A stretch of 64,000 nucleotides of DNA from Edaphochlamys debaryana (GCA_016858145.1 JAEHOE010000048.1:682001-746000); one strand, 5' to 3'. Shown: positions 9,120 to 21,389, counted from the stretch's first letter. The notes: generated by a model from the letters alone, not told the origin. Translations and numbers: made by a program.

Positions 9120-12100
9120 GGATGGAGAGGGGGGGAGGGAGGAGGTCCACGGGGTGCGGGGGGAGAGGGAGAACTAGAAAGTCAGCCAGCGAGCCCGATG
9201 CGCACCGAGGTCCGAGGGGGAACGGGAAGGGAGGGTCAGACGCCACGGGAGAATTGCTTCTACACCCGCCAAGAGCGCCATGCCGCTCACGCCGTCGCCA
9301 CTTCCCTTCTCTTTTCCTGTCCCCCCTCCCCCCCTCCCCTCCCCTCCCCCTTCCCCCCCACCATGTCCTTGGCCAGGGCCATGCCCACGCTCCCCACGAT
9401 GCCCGGCTGGTCCCTCTGCCGCGTCAGCAGCACGGAGCCCGCCACCGCCAGGTCTACATCGAAGTTGCCGATCTTGGTGAGGAAGGGGGAGCCGCGGAAG
9501 ACCTTGCCCTGAAGGGGGAGGGGGAGGAGCGAAAGGAATGGGGGTTTGGGGTGGGAGCAGGGCGGGGTCAGGGAGGTGTGTGGTGAGGACGAGGGATCCG
9601 CGCCTTGCTCATTCGGGCGGGGGGGGGATGTTGGGTGGGTGAAGAGTCTCGAAGAATTTAACAAAGATCGCCCCCCTTCTCGCCAGCCCCCGTCCCGAAA
9701 CCAGCCCCGCCGCCCTCCCCCCACGCACCTCCACGTAGATGCGACCCGTTCGGTCCACGGCGGCGGAGAAGGTGGAGTGGCTGGGGGGGAGGGGGGGGGG
9801 CAGCGGGGTGAGCGGACAGTTGGGCATCGGTTGGTGTGCGTGAGGGCAGAGCGGAGGGACACCGGCCGGCCGTTCGGCTTGCCAGAGCCCTTCCCGTACC
9901 GCTGCCCTGCCCCCGTCCCTAACCTGCCGACGCCACTCCGCTGCCCTCCCCTTCCCTTCCCCTCCCCTTCCCCCCTCCCTTTCTCTTGCCCCTGCCCCTT
10001 CCCCCCTCCCCTTCCCTTCCCCTCCCCTTCCCCCCTCCCTTTCTCTTGCCCCTCCCCCTTCCCCCCCCCCCCACCTGGTCCCCAGCGCCACGCTCATGCC
10101 GGTGAGCACCTCGGGCCCCTCCCCCGCGCGCACGTGCACCTCGGTCAGCTTGAGCCCCCGCGTGCGCGCCAGCAGGTCGGCGTTGACCAGGTTCACCTTG
10201 GCCACCGTGATGTCCTCGAGCACGCCCTGGGGGGGGAGGGGGGAAGTCTTTGAGGAGTGGGAAGATTTGGGGTGGGGTGGGGGGTGGGGATGCCGGCAGT
10301 TGGGGCGTCGGGTGTGTCCAGGGTGGGGCAAGGCCTGGAATGGCTTGTGTCTTCAGGCCGGGGGAGGAAAGGGAGAGGGCCCCCTACAGAATGTTTGAAG
10401 GCTCCCCCCCCCCCCACCTTGATGACCATGGCCCGCAGCAGCCGAGTGTCCAGGTCGTCACCCCGGGGGGAGGTGTAGCTGGGGGGGGGGGGATGGAAGA
10501 GAAGGCGGGGGTCAGGAGCGGGGAAAGACGGGACTGCAAGGGGGGTAGCAGTTCTACCGGTACTCGACAGCTGGCGCGAAGCAAGCCCGCCTCTCTTCAG
10601 CCGTACCTTCTCCGCTTCTCTTCTCTCCCCGATTGCCTCCTCTCCCCCGCCTCCCCCTCTATGGCCCCCCCTTCCCTTCCCCCCCCTCACGTGATGGACA
10701 CGTCCGTGAAGCCTCCCCCCCCGTCCTTGACCAGCCCCACGGCCGCCTTGCCCAGGCCCACGGCCAGCACGATGTACGGCTGCAGCTCGGCCAGGATCTC
10801 CCTAGGGGGGGAGGGGGATCAGGGATGGAGGGGTGGAGAAGAGGGAGGGTTGGGCAGGAGGATGGAAGGGAGAGGAGAGGATCCCAGAAACATGGTGCGT
10901 GCGTGCGAGCTATCCAAGGCCTCCCTCGGTAGCCGATCCCGATCAGCCCACCTGGGCAGCCGACCCCAGGCCCACCCAGGCCCAGCCCACGACCCACCTG
11001 GGCACGAGCGGCGCGTTGACGGCGTTGGGCGACAGCAGGCCTGCCAGTGCGTCAATGACCGCCCCCACCACCTCCAGCGCCACGCCCTCCTGCGTGGTGG
11101 GGTGGGGCGGGGGGCGGGGACGAGTGAAGTGCGCGAGGGGGGTGGGTGATGCGGGGCAGGTTGAGGCAGGGGGGCGGTTGAGCTGCTGACGTGTCACGGG
11201 CGCGGGGCCTCGTGTGCGGTGGGGATGGCCTGGCGGGGATGAGCAGCCAGGAGGATGGGCCCCAGTGCCGTACACGGGCCCCTCCGGGCCGCACCTGGGC
11301 CTCCGTGGTGGCCGCGCCCAGGTGGGGGGTGCAGATGACGTCTGGCCGCCCGATGAGGGGGTGGCCTGGGGGAAGGGGAGGGGGCAGGCGGGCAGGGGGA
11401 CGGATGCGCTGAAGCGGAGGAGCCAGACGCCTGCACCGCTCCCCAGCCCCTTCGGCCCCCTTCACAAGCGTCACCCCCACAACCCCTAGCTCCGCCCCTC
11501 GCCCTGGACGCAGCTCTTCTGCGAGCTCCGGAGCATCCCGCTCTCCCCCCACCCCCGCCCTCCGCCCCACCCCCAAGCCGCCCACCCTCTATGTGCGGCG
11601 GCTCCTCCAGAAAGACGTCCAGGGCCGCCTGCACCACCTGCCGAGAGTCAAGGGCGCGGACCAGGGCCGCCTCGTCGATGACCCCGCCCCTGGGGGCAGC
11701 AAGATGGTGGGGGTGGGGGGTGCCGGAGGTGGGGGAGGGTGGGTGGGAGGGTGGGAACGCAGTGGAGGCAGGGACGGAGAGGGGGTTGGGAGCGAGTAGG
11801 GGGGTCGAGGGCAAGGAGTGGAGACGGCACCAGCGCAGGACAGTGGTGTGGTGCCGAGCGGCAGGCGGGCCCCTCCCTCCGCGCCAGCACCCACCTGGCC
11901 ACGTTGATGACCCGGCAGCCCCGCTTCATGCGGGAGAAGGCCGCGTCGGAGAATATGTTCTTGGTGCCGGGGGTGAGGGGCTGGGGGCGGGGGCGGAGGC
12001 AGGTTGGGGGGCAGGGCATGAGGTGAGGCGCGAAGGTGCATCGAGGTTGCGGCGGGGCGGTAAGGTAGCCGAAGTATGGTTACTGCACACACTTCCCTAA

Positions 12101-14943
12101 CGGGTTCGGGATAACGGGATGGGTCGGGCTTCGGTTTCATCGGGCTTTCGGTTCCGTAACTGAGGCCGGCCGGCTAGCACCGCGCCTAAGACTCCCAGGC
12201 TCATGCGAGCAGCCCTTCACACTTCCCTTCCCCCACGCACCCACCATGTGCAGGGAGTGGAAGTCCGCCTTTGCCAGGGCGTCGTCAAACGTGACCAGCT
12301 CCACACCCTGGTGTTGGAGGAGAGGGGCGGGCAGGTTGAGACCAGGGCGTGCAGGATCGCGGCACGCGTCACACCGACGCCCCCACCCACACCTCAGCCT
12401 CCGCACCCACCCTGCTTCCGCACGCACCTTTCCCAAACCCCCGCCAAAACCTCCCGCTCCTGCACCCCCCCCCCACACACACACCTGCGCCTGCGCCTTC
12501 TCCTGGCTTGCGTAGGGGTCGCACGCCACCACCGCCATGCCCAGGCCCTTGGCGCGGCGGGCCACCTCGGACCCCACCTTGCCGAAGCCGTACACTGGGG
12601 TGGAGGGGGTGGAGGGGGTGAGGTAAGGGGAGGTGAGGTAAGGGGAGGGGAGGGGAGGGAGGAGGGGCGTACTGAGCTGGGGGGCCGTGCTGCAGCGGCC
12701 GCCCAGCCCAGCAGCATAGCCGCGGGCGCCTCAAAACGCATCCGGCAATCCTGCCGTGACCGGGGCCCCGGACTTACCCATGCCGCCCTGCACTTCGCCT
12801 GGCCCCTCTTCCGTTCGCCGCCCCCCTCCCCCCTTTGCCGCCCCCCTCCCCCCTCCCCTGCGTCCGCACCTGCCAGGGTCTTCCCCGCGATGGAGGTGCC
12901 CACGTGGTCCTGGCGGTCCCAGCGCCCAGCACGCACCGCAGCGTCCGCCTTGGGTTGCAGGGAGGGGGAAACGGCGACGGGGGAACGGGGAGCAGCTCAG
13001 GGGGCCGACAGGGCTCAGGCCGAACGCCCGCCCCACCCCTCCAAGGATGGCCATCCCTTTCCCCCCCCGTATCCCTAACCGCCGAGCATTGTGTTCAATG
13101 TGTTGGCTTCCTTCCCTCTCCCTTCTGCCCCCTCCCTCCTGCGTCCTGTCCCCCCCCACCTGCGGAATGTTCCGGGCCATGGCGCACAGCAGCGCGATGC
13201 CGTGCTCCGCCGCCGCCACGGTGTTGGCGGTGGGGGCGTTCACGACCAGGCAGCCCCACTGGGGATTTGGAGAGGGTGGGGGAGAGGCAAGAAGGATGTG
13301 TTGTCAGTGTGGGGGCGGCTAAGAGTCAGGGGAGGATGGGGGCAAGGACGGGTGAAAGGCCCTGTGTTACCAACACAGGCCGTGGCCGCGCATGCGGCGT
13401 TAAAGCTTGGCCCAGCCCCAACCCAGCCCCCGACGCTCCGGCTGCGCCCAGCCTAATCCGCTGAGGCCAAACGCAGAGTTCTGGCCTGATTACCCTCCTC
13501 CCTCCCCTCTCCCCCCCCCTTCCCTCAACCACACACCTCGGTGGCCGCCGCCAGGTCCACGTTCTCCACGCCCACCCCCGCGCGCCCCACCACCTTGAGC
13601 CGCCCCTGGCTGGCCTCGAACACGGCACGGGTCACCTGCGGGGGGGAGCCAGGCGCCAGGTTCCGGATGCCAGTAGGCGGGTGCAGGCGCTTAGGGCGCT
13701 TGGAGCAGCACCCGGTGCAGGTGCTTAGGGCACTTGGACAGATTGCCAGGAAGCCGCTCACGCAAGTCGCCCCGGGCCTGGGCTCTTCCCTGGTCATGAC
13801 GCCATGACGCCGACGCGCCGACCCTCACCCCTTGCCCACTCCCCGCCCACCCCCGCCTGCTGCTCCCCGCCCACCGTACCCAGTCGCGCAACCTCCGCCC
13901 TCCGCCCCAAACCCCTCTTTGGCCCGCTCTCCGCTCCCCTCCCTCACCCTCCACTCGCCTTGGTTCCCGACCGCACGATCAGGGCGTCCGCCGAGGCCAC
14001 CCGCGCACACAGCTCCGCCTCGCTCAGGCCCTGCGCGCTCTGCACCTCGCAGCTGCTGGCCAGCAGGTCCATGCCTGGGGGTTGGGGTTGGGGGTTGGGG
14101 TTGGGGTTGGGGTTGGGGGGTGGGGGTGGGAACCGTCGAATGGTGGTGGATCTGGGCGGGGCAAGAATGGGGCTGAGAACTGGCCGGAGGCAGGAGAGCG
14201 GCAAGGAACCCGGTTCCATGACGTCATGCCGTTCGAGGCCCTCTTTAGGACCCAACCATCCCTCTTGCGACGGCTAGCCAGAGGGGGGCCACCGGAGGCC
14301 CTATCATGGCATGCGCCGCTCCAGCAGGGCACGGGGAGCAGGGACCGCGATAAGGTTAACGCCAGACCTGACTCGCGGGTTTTCCGGTTCCGCAGCGGCG
14401 TGCGGGGCTGCCTTCATCCCGGCCTACGGCCCTCGCAACCCGGGTCCCGGCCCCGTCCTCACCCGCCTCCCCCAGGGGCTCAGCCACCAGCACGATAGGC
14501 CGCCGGTAGACAGCTGCGCGTGGCAGGAAGGGACACGAGCGCTGGGCGGTTGGGCTAGGCCGGGATGGCAGTTGGGGTTGACAGTGGGGGCCCGTGTGAC
14601 AGAGGGGCTCCGCAGCGGCGGTCAGGATAACCCATCCCCCCTCAGCGCCCAGCACTCGACCGCAGCCAAGGTCCAGCCCCTTGGGAGCCCAGTGAGGGCC
14701 CACCTGCAGACACCTGGACACATGGCCGGCGGGAGGCGCGGGCCCCGGCCAAGCGTCGCGCCTATGGCAGGGGAACGCGGCGGGGGCAGGGTAAGGGCGT
14801 CGGGCATCAGGGCATGCTTGACACGGGACTCCTGCGCCGCTTGCATCGCGCGGCCCAACCAGCGCGATCGCGCAGCTCATCCCGATCCCTGCCACGCGGC
14901 TCACCGCGGAGGGGCACCCGAGCGACCCGAGCTTCATGGACAT
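8470..14943 (-). CDS. PGDH: D-3-phosphoglycerate dehydrogenase, probably plastidial
   Basis: It oxidises 3-phosphoglycerate to phosphohydroxypyruvate, the first step of phosphorylated serine synthesis. Eighteen exons are clear: 14463-14513, 13959-14074, 13537-13635, 13160-13258, 12870-12948, 12485-12594, 12245-12307, 11895-11980, 11586-11689, 11295-11365, 10998-11089, 10691-10801, 10418-10478, 10075-10226, 9729-9780, 9362-9508, 8936-9046, 8470-8523. They encode 551 residues. Seen in order: V-L-V-A-E-P-L-G-E-A-G, G-R-A-G-V-G-V-E-N-V-D-L, the NAD motif V-Y-G-F-G-K-V-G-S-E, N-V-A-R-G-G (catalytic Arg), E-E-P-P (Glu), C-T-P-H-L-G-A-A-T (His), then an ASB-like domain and a C-terminal ACT domain. 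The second exon ends in a GC donor. The first exon with a transit peptide is unresolved. An ATG at 14943 followed by a strong GTGAGC donor at about 14904 is a candidate but joins out of phase, so a small exon is probably missing. Expression is likely coupled with the divergent nucleoporin promoter. Confidence 0.93.
8700..8753 (-). pseudogene. Dead duplicate of the terminal PGDH exon
   Basis: These 54 bp read V-N-G-V-I-E-A-T-I-F-K-E-V-A-P-S-T-stop, the same length and core as the exon used at 8470. It would join in frame to the preceding exon, but the base pair where the acceptor AG should be reads AT (GCAT before GTGAAC). It is therefore probably skipped in favour of the next copy 177 bp downstream. 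It may represent the ancestral last exon. Confidence 0.7.
9073..9118 (+). repeat. Uninterrupted run of 46 G in a PGDH intron
   Basis: This homopolymer lies in the intron between exons 9362-9508 and 8936-9046, just upstream (gene sense) of the acceptor at 9047. In the transcript it is poly(C), so it doubles as an extreme polypyrimidine tract. Its exact length is likely unreliable in assembly. Confidence 0.95.
9945..10064. repeat. 60-bp tandem duplication in a PGDH intron
   Basis: Two adjacent copies (9945-10004 and 10005-10064) of a C/T-rich 60-bp unit differ at very few positions. They sit in the intron between exons 10075-10226 and 9729-9780, next to the donor of the upstream exon. Confidence 0.9.
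14080..14128 (+). repeat. GGTTGGG-type repeat, G-quadruplex candidate
   Basis: A run of GGGGTT-like units lies in the intron just upstream (gene sense) of PGDH exon 13959-14074. On the plus strand it offers more than four GGG runs with 2-nt TT loops. The transcript carries the C-rich strand, again forming the pyrimidine tract of the acceptor. Confidence 0.85.
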
Positions 14944-15726
14944 CCGAATGCCGGATAAGCTGCCAAAGCCCCGCGCGAGAGCAGTGCGCTGATCCCAGAG
15001 CTTTGATAGTGTTGCGCGTGAGCCACTAAAGGCGAGTTGGTTTGTAGTGTGCAACGTGCAAGCGTCGTCGGAACGGCCGGTATACGCCTAGCCTAAACGA
15101 GAAGAGCGAAGGCCATTTCTATTGACCCGATTGACCTTGAGGCTGGACAAAAGCCCGCGTTGCGCTTTCGCCAACCCTCCGGCGGAAGCGTGCGTGTTTC
15201 CCCCCGCTTTCCCCGCCCCCCATTCCGCACTCCAACACTTAGCGCGCTCTCAGGACAGCCTCCTGACACAGCCCCTTCGCGCCGATACACCAGCTTCACT
15301 ACCAGGCTTGACACGAAAGGCGTCGGTTCACGGCAAAACAAGCACTGGCTCGCACTGGCCGCACTGGCTAGCAAATGGCAAGTGGCACCAGCACCAGAAC
15401 TGGCTGGGCTCTTTGGGGTCCTCAGTACCCCCCGGTACCCACCAGTGCTGCGCAAAGAGCTGACCAGCACCGTGCTTGGGAGGAATGCCGCAGTGGCGGG
15501 CCAGGCGGGGGGGGGGAGAAGCCGGGCACGGCAGGGGTGGGGCACGGCACGGTGCTGCAGCGCACATCTCCGCGTTCGCACTGAAATCCACCATACGCCA
15601 AGCTTCTTACAGCACTATTCTTCGTTTTACGCGTTCCTGATCTATTGCGTTGCCCGCAAACATGGCAGTAGTTTGAAATTGAGCGGAACTGCGCAGGCGA
15701 CATCTAGGGGCGACACAGTAGCTGCC
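14944..15726. promoter_or_regulatory. Shared upstream region, PGDH / nucleoporin
   Basis: This is the spacer between the minus-strand PGDH start region and the plus-strand nucleoporin ATG at 15727. It must contain both promoters and 5' UTRs, and perhaps a missing PGDH leader exon. No TATA element stands out clearly. Confidence 0.4.
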
Positions 15727-18700
15727 ATGCTTCGCGCTGTGCGCTCTTGGCTGGTGGGACAAGAGCAAGGTGCGTCCCAAAGGCTGAGGCGCGATCGCGC
15801 GTGAAATTTGCCAAACGCGGCCGCGACGTGCAGACAGGACCCCTCTAACCTCGTCATGCTGTCCAGGCACACCGAGCGGTCAGGATGATGGGAAGCGTGG
15901 CGGCCAGGCTCCTGCGCCGGGGGCCCCCGCCGCCGGGCCAACACCCGCTCCAGCTGTCCAGCAGCAATACGCTCTGCCGCCCGGCAACGAGCCACACGAC
16001 TCGTTCCGGCTGCAGGCCCAGGCCCACGGGAGCCCTGCCCGCTGGGCGCCCAGCCACGCAAACGGCAGCGGCGCACCAGGCGCTGCCGCCACGGCGGGGC
16101 CCTCCTTCCTCGTGTCCGCCCGCAAGCCCGCCAAGCGGCCGCTAGAGCTCCTTGACCATGACCCACCCGCCCCTCTGGGCAACCTCAACCGCCACCTTCC
16201 GGCCTACGGCGCCGGTAGCGGGTCCCTGGTCCACCAGACGCCCGCGCCCCGCGCCCCCGCCTACGACTCCGCTGATGTACGCTCCAGCAAGCGTCATGCG
16301 GCCTCGGTCGGTCCCAACACAGGCCCCTGGTGGATGAAGGGCCCCGGCGCCGCCACCCGCCCCGGGACCAGCCACCCCGGCGTCACGGACCATCCGCGCA
16401 TGGGCAGCCTGCTGGCCGGTAGCGCCGCTAGCTCCCCCATGGGCCCCCGTGTGTCGGCCGCGCCCGGCGCCGTCGTGCCAGCGCATGACGGCAACGGTGG
16501 CGAGGCGGGGAGCGGGGCGGGGGCCGGGGGGCTGCAGGACTCTGCCGCCCGCGCGCAGTGGCACCGGGCGGTGCGTGTGTCGGTCAGCAGCATTCGGGCG
16601 CCCAAGGGCCCGCCGCCGGCCGCCTCGGCCGCCACCAGGTGGGTTTGGGGGGCTCGGCCGTCTCTTTGCGAGAGAGAGAGGGCACGACGCCACATCACTG
16701 CTTGCAGCAGCGGGCCCAGGGTTGGCATTCGTGGCTCCAGCCGACCCACATGCGGATTCCCCCGACCCACATGGGCACGGCAAGGGCGCTCGCATGCCCG
16801 CGGTCCGCCCAGGCATCCCATGGCACGCACTCCGGTTTGGTCACCGTGTGTTGTTTCCCGTTCTCCCTCTGGCCCCCCGGCGCAGGCGGCCGCTCAAGCG
16901 CTGGTACGAGGACAACGCCGAGGAGGAGGCGGGGGAGGACGACGTGCTAGAGGTCCTTGAGGGGGCTCCGGGGGCGGCGGCGCCCGGGAACAGCGCGGCT
17001 GCAACCGCAGGGTGAGCGGGGGGAACTGGGCGGTGCGGGGTCGGGGAGCGATGAAGGTGGGGCGCACGGTCGGTACGGCGGGTCTGGGGATCAGTTCCGC
17101 TGACCCTCGCCTAGGATGATGTCCCCACCCTGGACCGCTCCCGTTTCATGGTCCAGGGCTGGCCTCTTCGGCTCCACCCCCAACCTCTTCGGCCAGGCGG
17201 CCGCGACCGCTGCAGCACTCGCCACGCCCCCGCCGGGCGGAGCCGCTGCCGCAGCCGCCAAGCCCGCAGAGGCCGCCGGCACCACCGCCGCCGGCTCCAC
17301 CTCAACAACCGCGGCCCCGGCAGGCACCTCCGCGGCCGGGTTCCCAGGCTTCAGCTTTGGCTCCACAGCTGCCCTGGACAAGGCGGGTTCCGGCGCTGAG
17401 CCCACGGCCGCGGGAGCCGCCGCTACCCCAGCGGCGGTCGGCGGAGACGCAGGCAAGGCCGCTGCGGCTGCCGCTGGGGTCCCTGCCGCCACGGCGGGGG
17501 CCGACGCTGCCGGTGGGCTGGCGCCGACCACCAGCGTGGCGCCACCCGGAGGCTTCAGCTTCGGTGCAGCGGCGGCCCCTGCCGCTGCCTCCACACCGAC
17601 GACGTCCACGTCCGCTGTCCCGGCCGCCGCCGGCAAGGAGGGCGCGGCAACGCCGGCGCCTGCCGCCGATGGCAAGCCGGCGGACGCAGGCGCCGCATCG
17701 ACGCCCACGTTCAGCTTTGGCGGCGCCACAGCTGCGGCCCCCGCCGCCGGCGGCCTCACCTTTGGCGCGGCCGCTACCGCCGCGCCAGCCGCCTCCGGTG
17801 CGGCCGCTACAGCCCCGTCCGCCGCGCCGGCGTTTGGCGGGTTCGGAGCGCCTGCGGCGGCCACAGCCAAGCCCGCCGACGCGACCGCGGGCGATGCGGC
17901 AAAGACCAGCGACGCAGCGGCCACGGCCGCGGCCGCCCCTGCCGCGGCCGCCAGCTCTGGCTTCACGTTTGGAGGCGCTGCCGTAGCGCCGGCCGCCAGC
18001 AACCCCTTCGGCGCAGCGGCGGCCCCGGCCGCCGCGTCAACCCCCGGCGCCGCAGCAGCTGCCGCCAGCTCCGCTCCCGCCGCCGGGGCCACGCCCGCCC
18101 CGACGCTCACCTCCACCCCGAGCTTCAGCTTTGGCGGCGCCGCCGCGGCGGCCGCCGCCGCCAGCACAACCGCCGCCGGCACCGCCGCCGCGCCCGCTGC
18201 GAACCCGTTCGGAGCCCCAGCGGCGGCATCCACGCCCTCCTTCAGCTTCGGCGCCGCCGCGGCTACGTCGCAGCCCGCGGCTGCAAGCACGGCCGCCCCC
18301 GCCGCGTCGCCAGCCGCCTTGTTCGGGGCTCCGGGTGCCGCCGCCGCTGCCCCTGCAGCTGGTGCCGCCGTCACCCCGCCCGCCAGCGGCGCAGCCGCCT
18401 CCGCGCCGTCCTTCGCCTTCGGGGCTGCGGCCCCCGCAGCGGCGGGTGCGACCGCGGGCTTTGCGTTTGGCGCTGCGCCCGCCGCGGCCTCGTCCGCACC
18501 CGCGGCCACCGCCGCTGCGTCCGCTCCGGCGTTTGGTGGCTTTGGCGCCGCGCCGGCCGCAGCTTCTGCGCCCGCTGCTGCGGCGGCCCCTGCCGGTGCC
18601 ACTGCCGCCACGCCGGTTGCTTCGGGGTTCGCGTTCGGAGGCGCTGCCGCTGCATCCGCACCCGCCTTCGGCGCTGCCGCCTCGGCCCCGGCCCTAGGTG

Positions 18701-20626
18701 GCGCAGCCCCGGCGCCGGTGTTTGGGGCGGCAGCGGCATCGGCTCCCGCGTTTGGGGCGGCGGCCTCGGCTCCTGCCTTTGGCGCCGCTGCATCCACACC
18801 CGCCTTCGGTGCTGCCGCCACAGCCGTGCCGGCCTTTGGCGCCGCCGCCTCTGCGTCCGCCTTCGGCGCCCCAGCCGCGGCCCCGGCCTTCGGGGCAGCG
18901 GCTTCCACTCCGGCCTTTGGCGCTGCGGCCTCGGCCCCTGCCTTTGGCGCCGCAGGTTCGGCTCCCGCCTTTGGCGCACCAGCTGCTAGCTCAACGGCAC
19001 CCTCCTTCGGGGGCTTCGGTGCGGCTGCATCCGCCCCTGCGGCGGCTGGCGGCGCTTCCGCGCCGGCGTTCGGTGCGCCCGCGGCGGCGGGGGCCGCGGC
19101 GCCGGCGTTTGGGTCCACCCCGGCGTTCGGATCTTCCACCTTTGGCGGTACGGCGGGATTTGGGGTACAGGGTAAATTCTAGTGCTCTGCCTGGCTCTGC
19201 CTGGCGGGTAAGGTACACTAAGCTTTTTGGGCGAGACGCCCAACGCGTCGGCGGGCAAAGCTGTACGGCGACCGCCCTTGTTTGCTCATGTGTTGATGCA
19301 GGGGCCGCGGCCGCAGCCTTCGGTGCGGCTGCTCCGGCCGCCGCGTCGGCCTTTGGTGGCCCTCCCTCGGGCAGCCCGTCGCCAGCCTTCGGAGCGCCCG
19401 CCCCCACATTCGGAGGTAAGCGGCACCGGCTGAAGCAGTAAGCGATGGAGCGCTCCGCCGACCCCCGTGCTAGCTGCACATTGCTTTGACCCACCTGTCG
19501 TTGAGCGGCTTACCACCTTTTCTGTGTCTCGCCTTTCCCAAACCTCAGGCGCGTCTCAACCGGTTACGTCCGGCGGTTTCGGCGCGGCCGCGCCTGGCCA
19601 GGGCACTGCTGCAGCACCCGCCCCCACCTTTGGCTTCGGCGGCGGCGGCGGCGGTGCGGCGCCGGCCTTCGGCGCGGCGTCGGCACCGGCGACCTCCAGC
19701 TTTGGCGCCGCGGCGCCTGCGTTTGGCAGCAGCGGCGGAGCGGCGCCCGGCGGATTCGGTTCCGCTGCTGCACCGGCCGCGTCCGCCTTCGGTGCCGGGG
19801 CCACGCCCTCTTTCGGCTTTGGCGCTGGTAGGATTGCGGGTGGGGTTTATGAGGTTCTCGTCTGAATCACTCTGTCAACTGTTGTTGAACTGTCCTTTGT
19901 GTGGGGTGGCGTCCTCTGCGCAGGTGCAGCCCAGTCTGCTCCAGCTCCGGCCTTTGGTGCCGCCCCCGGTGCGTCCGGGTTCGGTGCGCCGGCTGCCGGC
20001 GGAGGCTTTGGCAGCAGCGGCGGCGCGGCGCCCGCCTTCGGTGCAGCACCATCTACCGGCGGCTTTGGCGCAGCGCCCGCGTTTGGTAGGTCTTGCAGGG
20101 GGGTGTCGGCTTGATCAGCCGCTCGAAGCCGCGTCCTGCCGCCTGCTAGCCCTGAAGCTCAGGTAGGCGTCTCCGTTGGTCAGACGTCTTTGCGACACCT
20201 TACCCCACCCTACCCTACCCTGCGCGACCATGCGCAACTACCCCAGGCACCAGCCAGCAAGCGGGTGCACCGGCCTTCGGCGCCGCTCCCGGCGGCTTCG
20301 GCGCTCCCCAGTCCGCTGCCCCGGCCCCGGCTTTCGGCGCTGCAGCGGGCGGTTTCGGAGCCGCACGCTCCACGTCCCCGGCCTTCGGCGCAGCTGCACC
20401 GGGGGCCCCCGGCTTTGGCGCGCCCGCCCAAGCCGCCCCGACCTTTGGCGCCCCGGCCCCGGCGTTCGGTGCTCCTGCGCCCGGTGGAGCCCCCGCGTTC
20501 GGTGCCGCAGCGCCGGCCTTCGGGGCGCAGCCGGCCGCACCCGCGGGCGGCGATGGCTTCAACATCGGCGCAGCGGGCGGGGACCGGCGGCGTGTGACGG
20601 CCTCACGGCGGGGCGGGCGCCGGTAG
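15727..20626 (+). CDS. FG-repeat nucleoporin, NUP136/NUP1 (NUP153-like) type
   Basis: This is a nuclear-pore basket-type FG nucleoporin. Eight exons (15727-15769, 15867-16638, 16886-17011, 17115-19171, 19302-19415, 19549-19827, 19924-20085, 20247-20626) give 1310 residues. The protein starts M-L-R-A-V-R-S-W-L-V-G, an amphipathic helix like the membrane-binding N-termini of Nup1/Nup60/Nup153-class proteins. Residues about 15-310 are disordered, ending in an acidic patch (R-W-Y-E-D-N-A-E-E-E). The rest holds more than 60 FG dipeptides by eye (GLFG, FSFG, mostly P-A-F-G-A-A) in Ala/Pro/Ser spacers. It ends G-F-N-I-G-A-A-G-G-D-R-R-R-V and a basic tail, the arrangement seen at the C-terminus of NUP136/NUP153 proteins, where importin binds. 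The absence of a C-terminal coiled coil argues against NUP62. Assignment to NUP136 is by architecture, not sequence identity. Confidence 0.85.
18660..18975 (+). repeat. Tandem A-P-A-F-G-A-A-A-S coding repeat
   Basis: Within the large nucleoporin exon, about eleven near-identical 9-10-residue FG units follow one another, mostly A-P-A-F-G-A-A-A-S. The antisense strand is open for 682 codons here purely because of GC-rich codon bias. Confidence 0.8.
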
Positions 20627-21389
20627 CGGCAGCGGGCTGCAGGTGGTGGTGGTGCGTTCGCGGCCTCTCTTGGAGCTGGCGTCATGGTGGGGCACGTGAG
20701 ACTTGACCCTTCCCGGCGACAGGCTTGGCGAGGACAGGGATGTAGTAAGGGGGCTTGGCGGAGTGTGTTTGTTAGAAAGGGCAACTCAAATGAGAGGAGT
20801 CAATAGCAGGGAGGGCAGGAGGGTGGGCGGAGAAGCCCGAGTGTGGCGGGCCGCTTGCGGGTACATGCTGGCGCGTAATGGCCAGGGGCGGTGCGGTTTA
20901 GTTTGGGGCGAGGTGACGGGCGGCGCCGCCCAACAGCGCGTGGCGTTGGCAATGCAGGTCCTGAGGGCCAACAGTTCTGAAGCTCAAGTGCCAACTCCGT
21001 GAGACTCTTGGATGGAACGGGACTTGCTGGCGTGGGGCAGGCTCAGGACTGGATGCTGACGCTTGAACGGGCTACAGTCATTAATAGTCACAGCGCACGC
21101 GCGTCACTCTCTTGCCCACTTTTGCGAGCCGCCTCTCGGCGGCGCCCGACCTCTCCCTCATGGGTAGTCTTCGTCTCTCACCGAACGCGCCGCACCATAC
21201 TGACACCGCACCAGCAGCGCCTCCTTAACATGTTCACCACAGTTCAGCACACCCCATCCGCACAGGCACCTCCAGGGCCCCCGCATTCTCTGCCGCCCCT
21301 GCTCCTTAGTCACACCACACGCCTCGCCCGCGTGCCTCCGCCACCCCTCTCGGGGCTCATGCCGGGCAGCTCCGCTCTCCTGAAGCCTC
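20627..21389. other. Convergent 3' flanks, nucleoporin / signal peptidase
   Basis: The spacer holds the 3' UTRs of the two convergent genes. No coding frame with plausible splicing, RNA gene or repeat is seen. Confidence 0.5.

Noticed and set aside
14080..14128. Interstitial telomere
   Set aside because: The repeat is irregular, short and intronic. It does not match the TTTTAGGG-type repeat expected in chlorophyceans.
14356..15054. Single long minus-strand exon as the complete PGDH N-terminus
   Set aside because: Its apparent start is not ATG, and the Cys/Pro-rich middle is unlike any PGDH. A good acceptor at 14514 shows that the last part is a separate exon.
17091..19139. 682-codon open frame on the minus strand, Ala/Gly-rich
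   Set aside because: It is the antisense shadow of the nucleoporin FG exon. GC-rich codon bias removes stops, and the plus strand has consistent exons and FG motifs.
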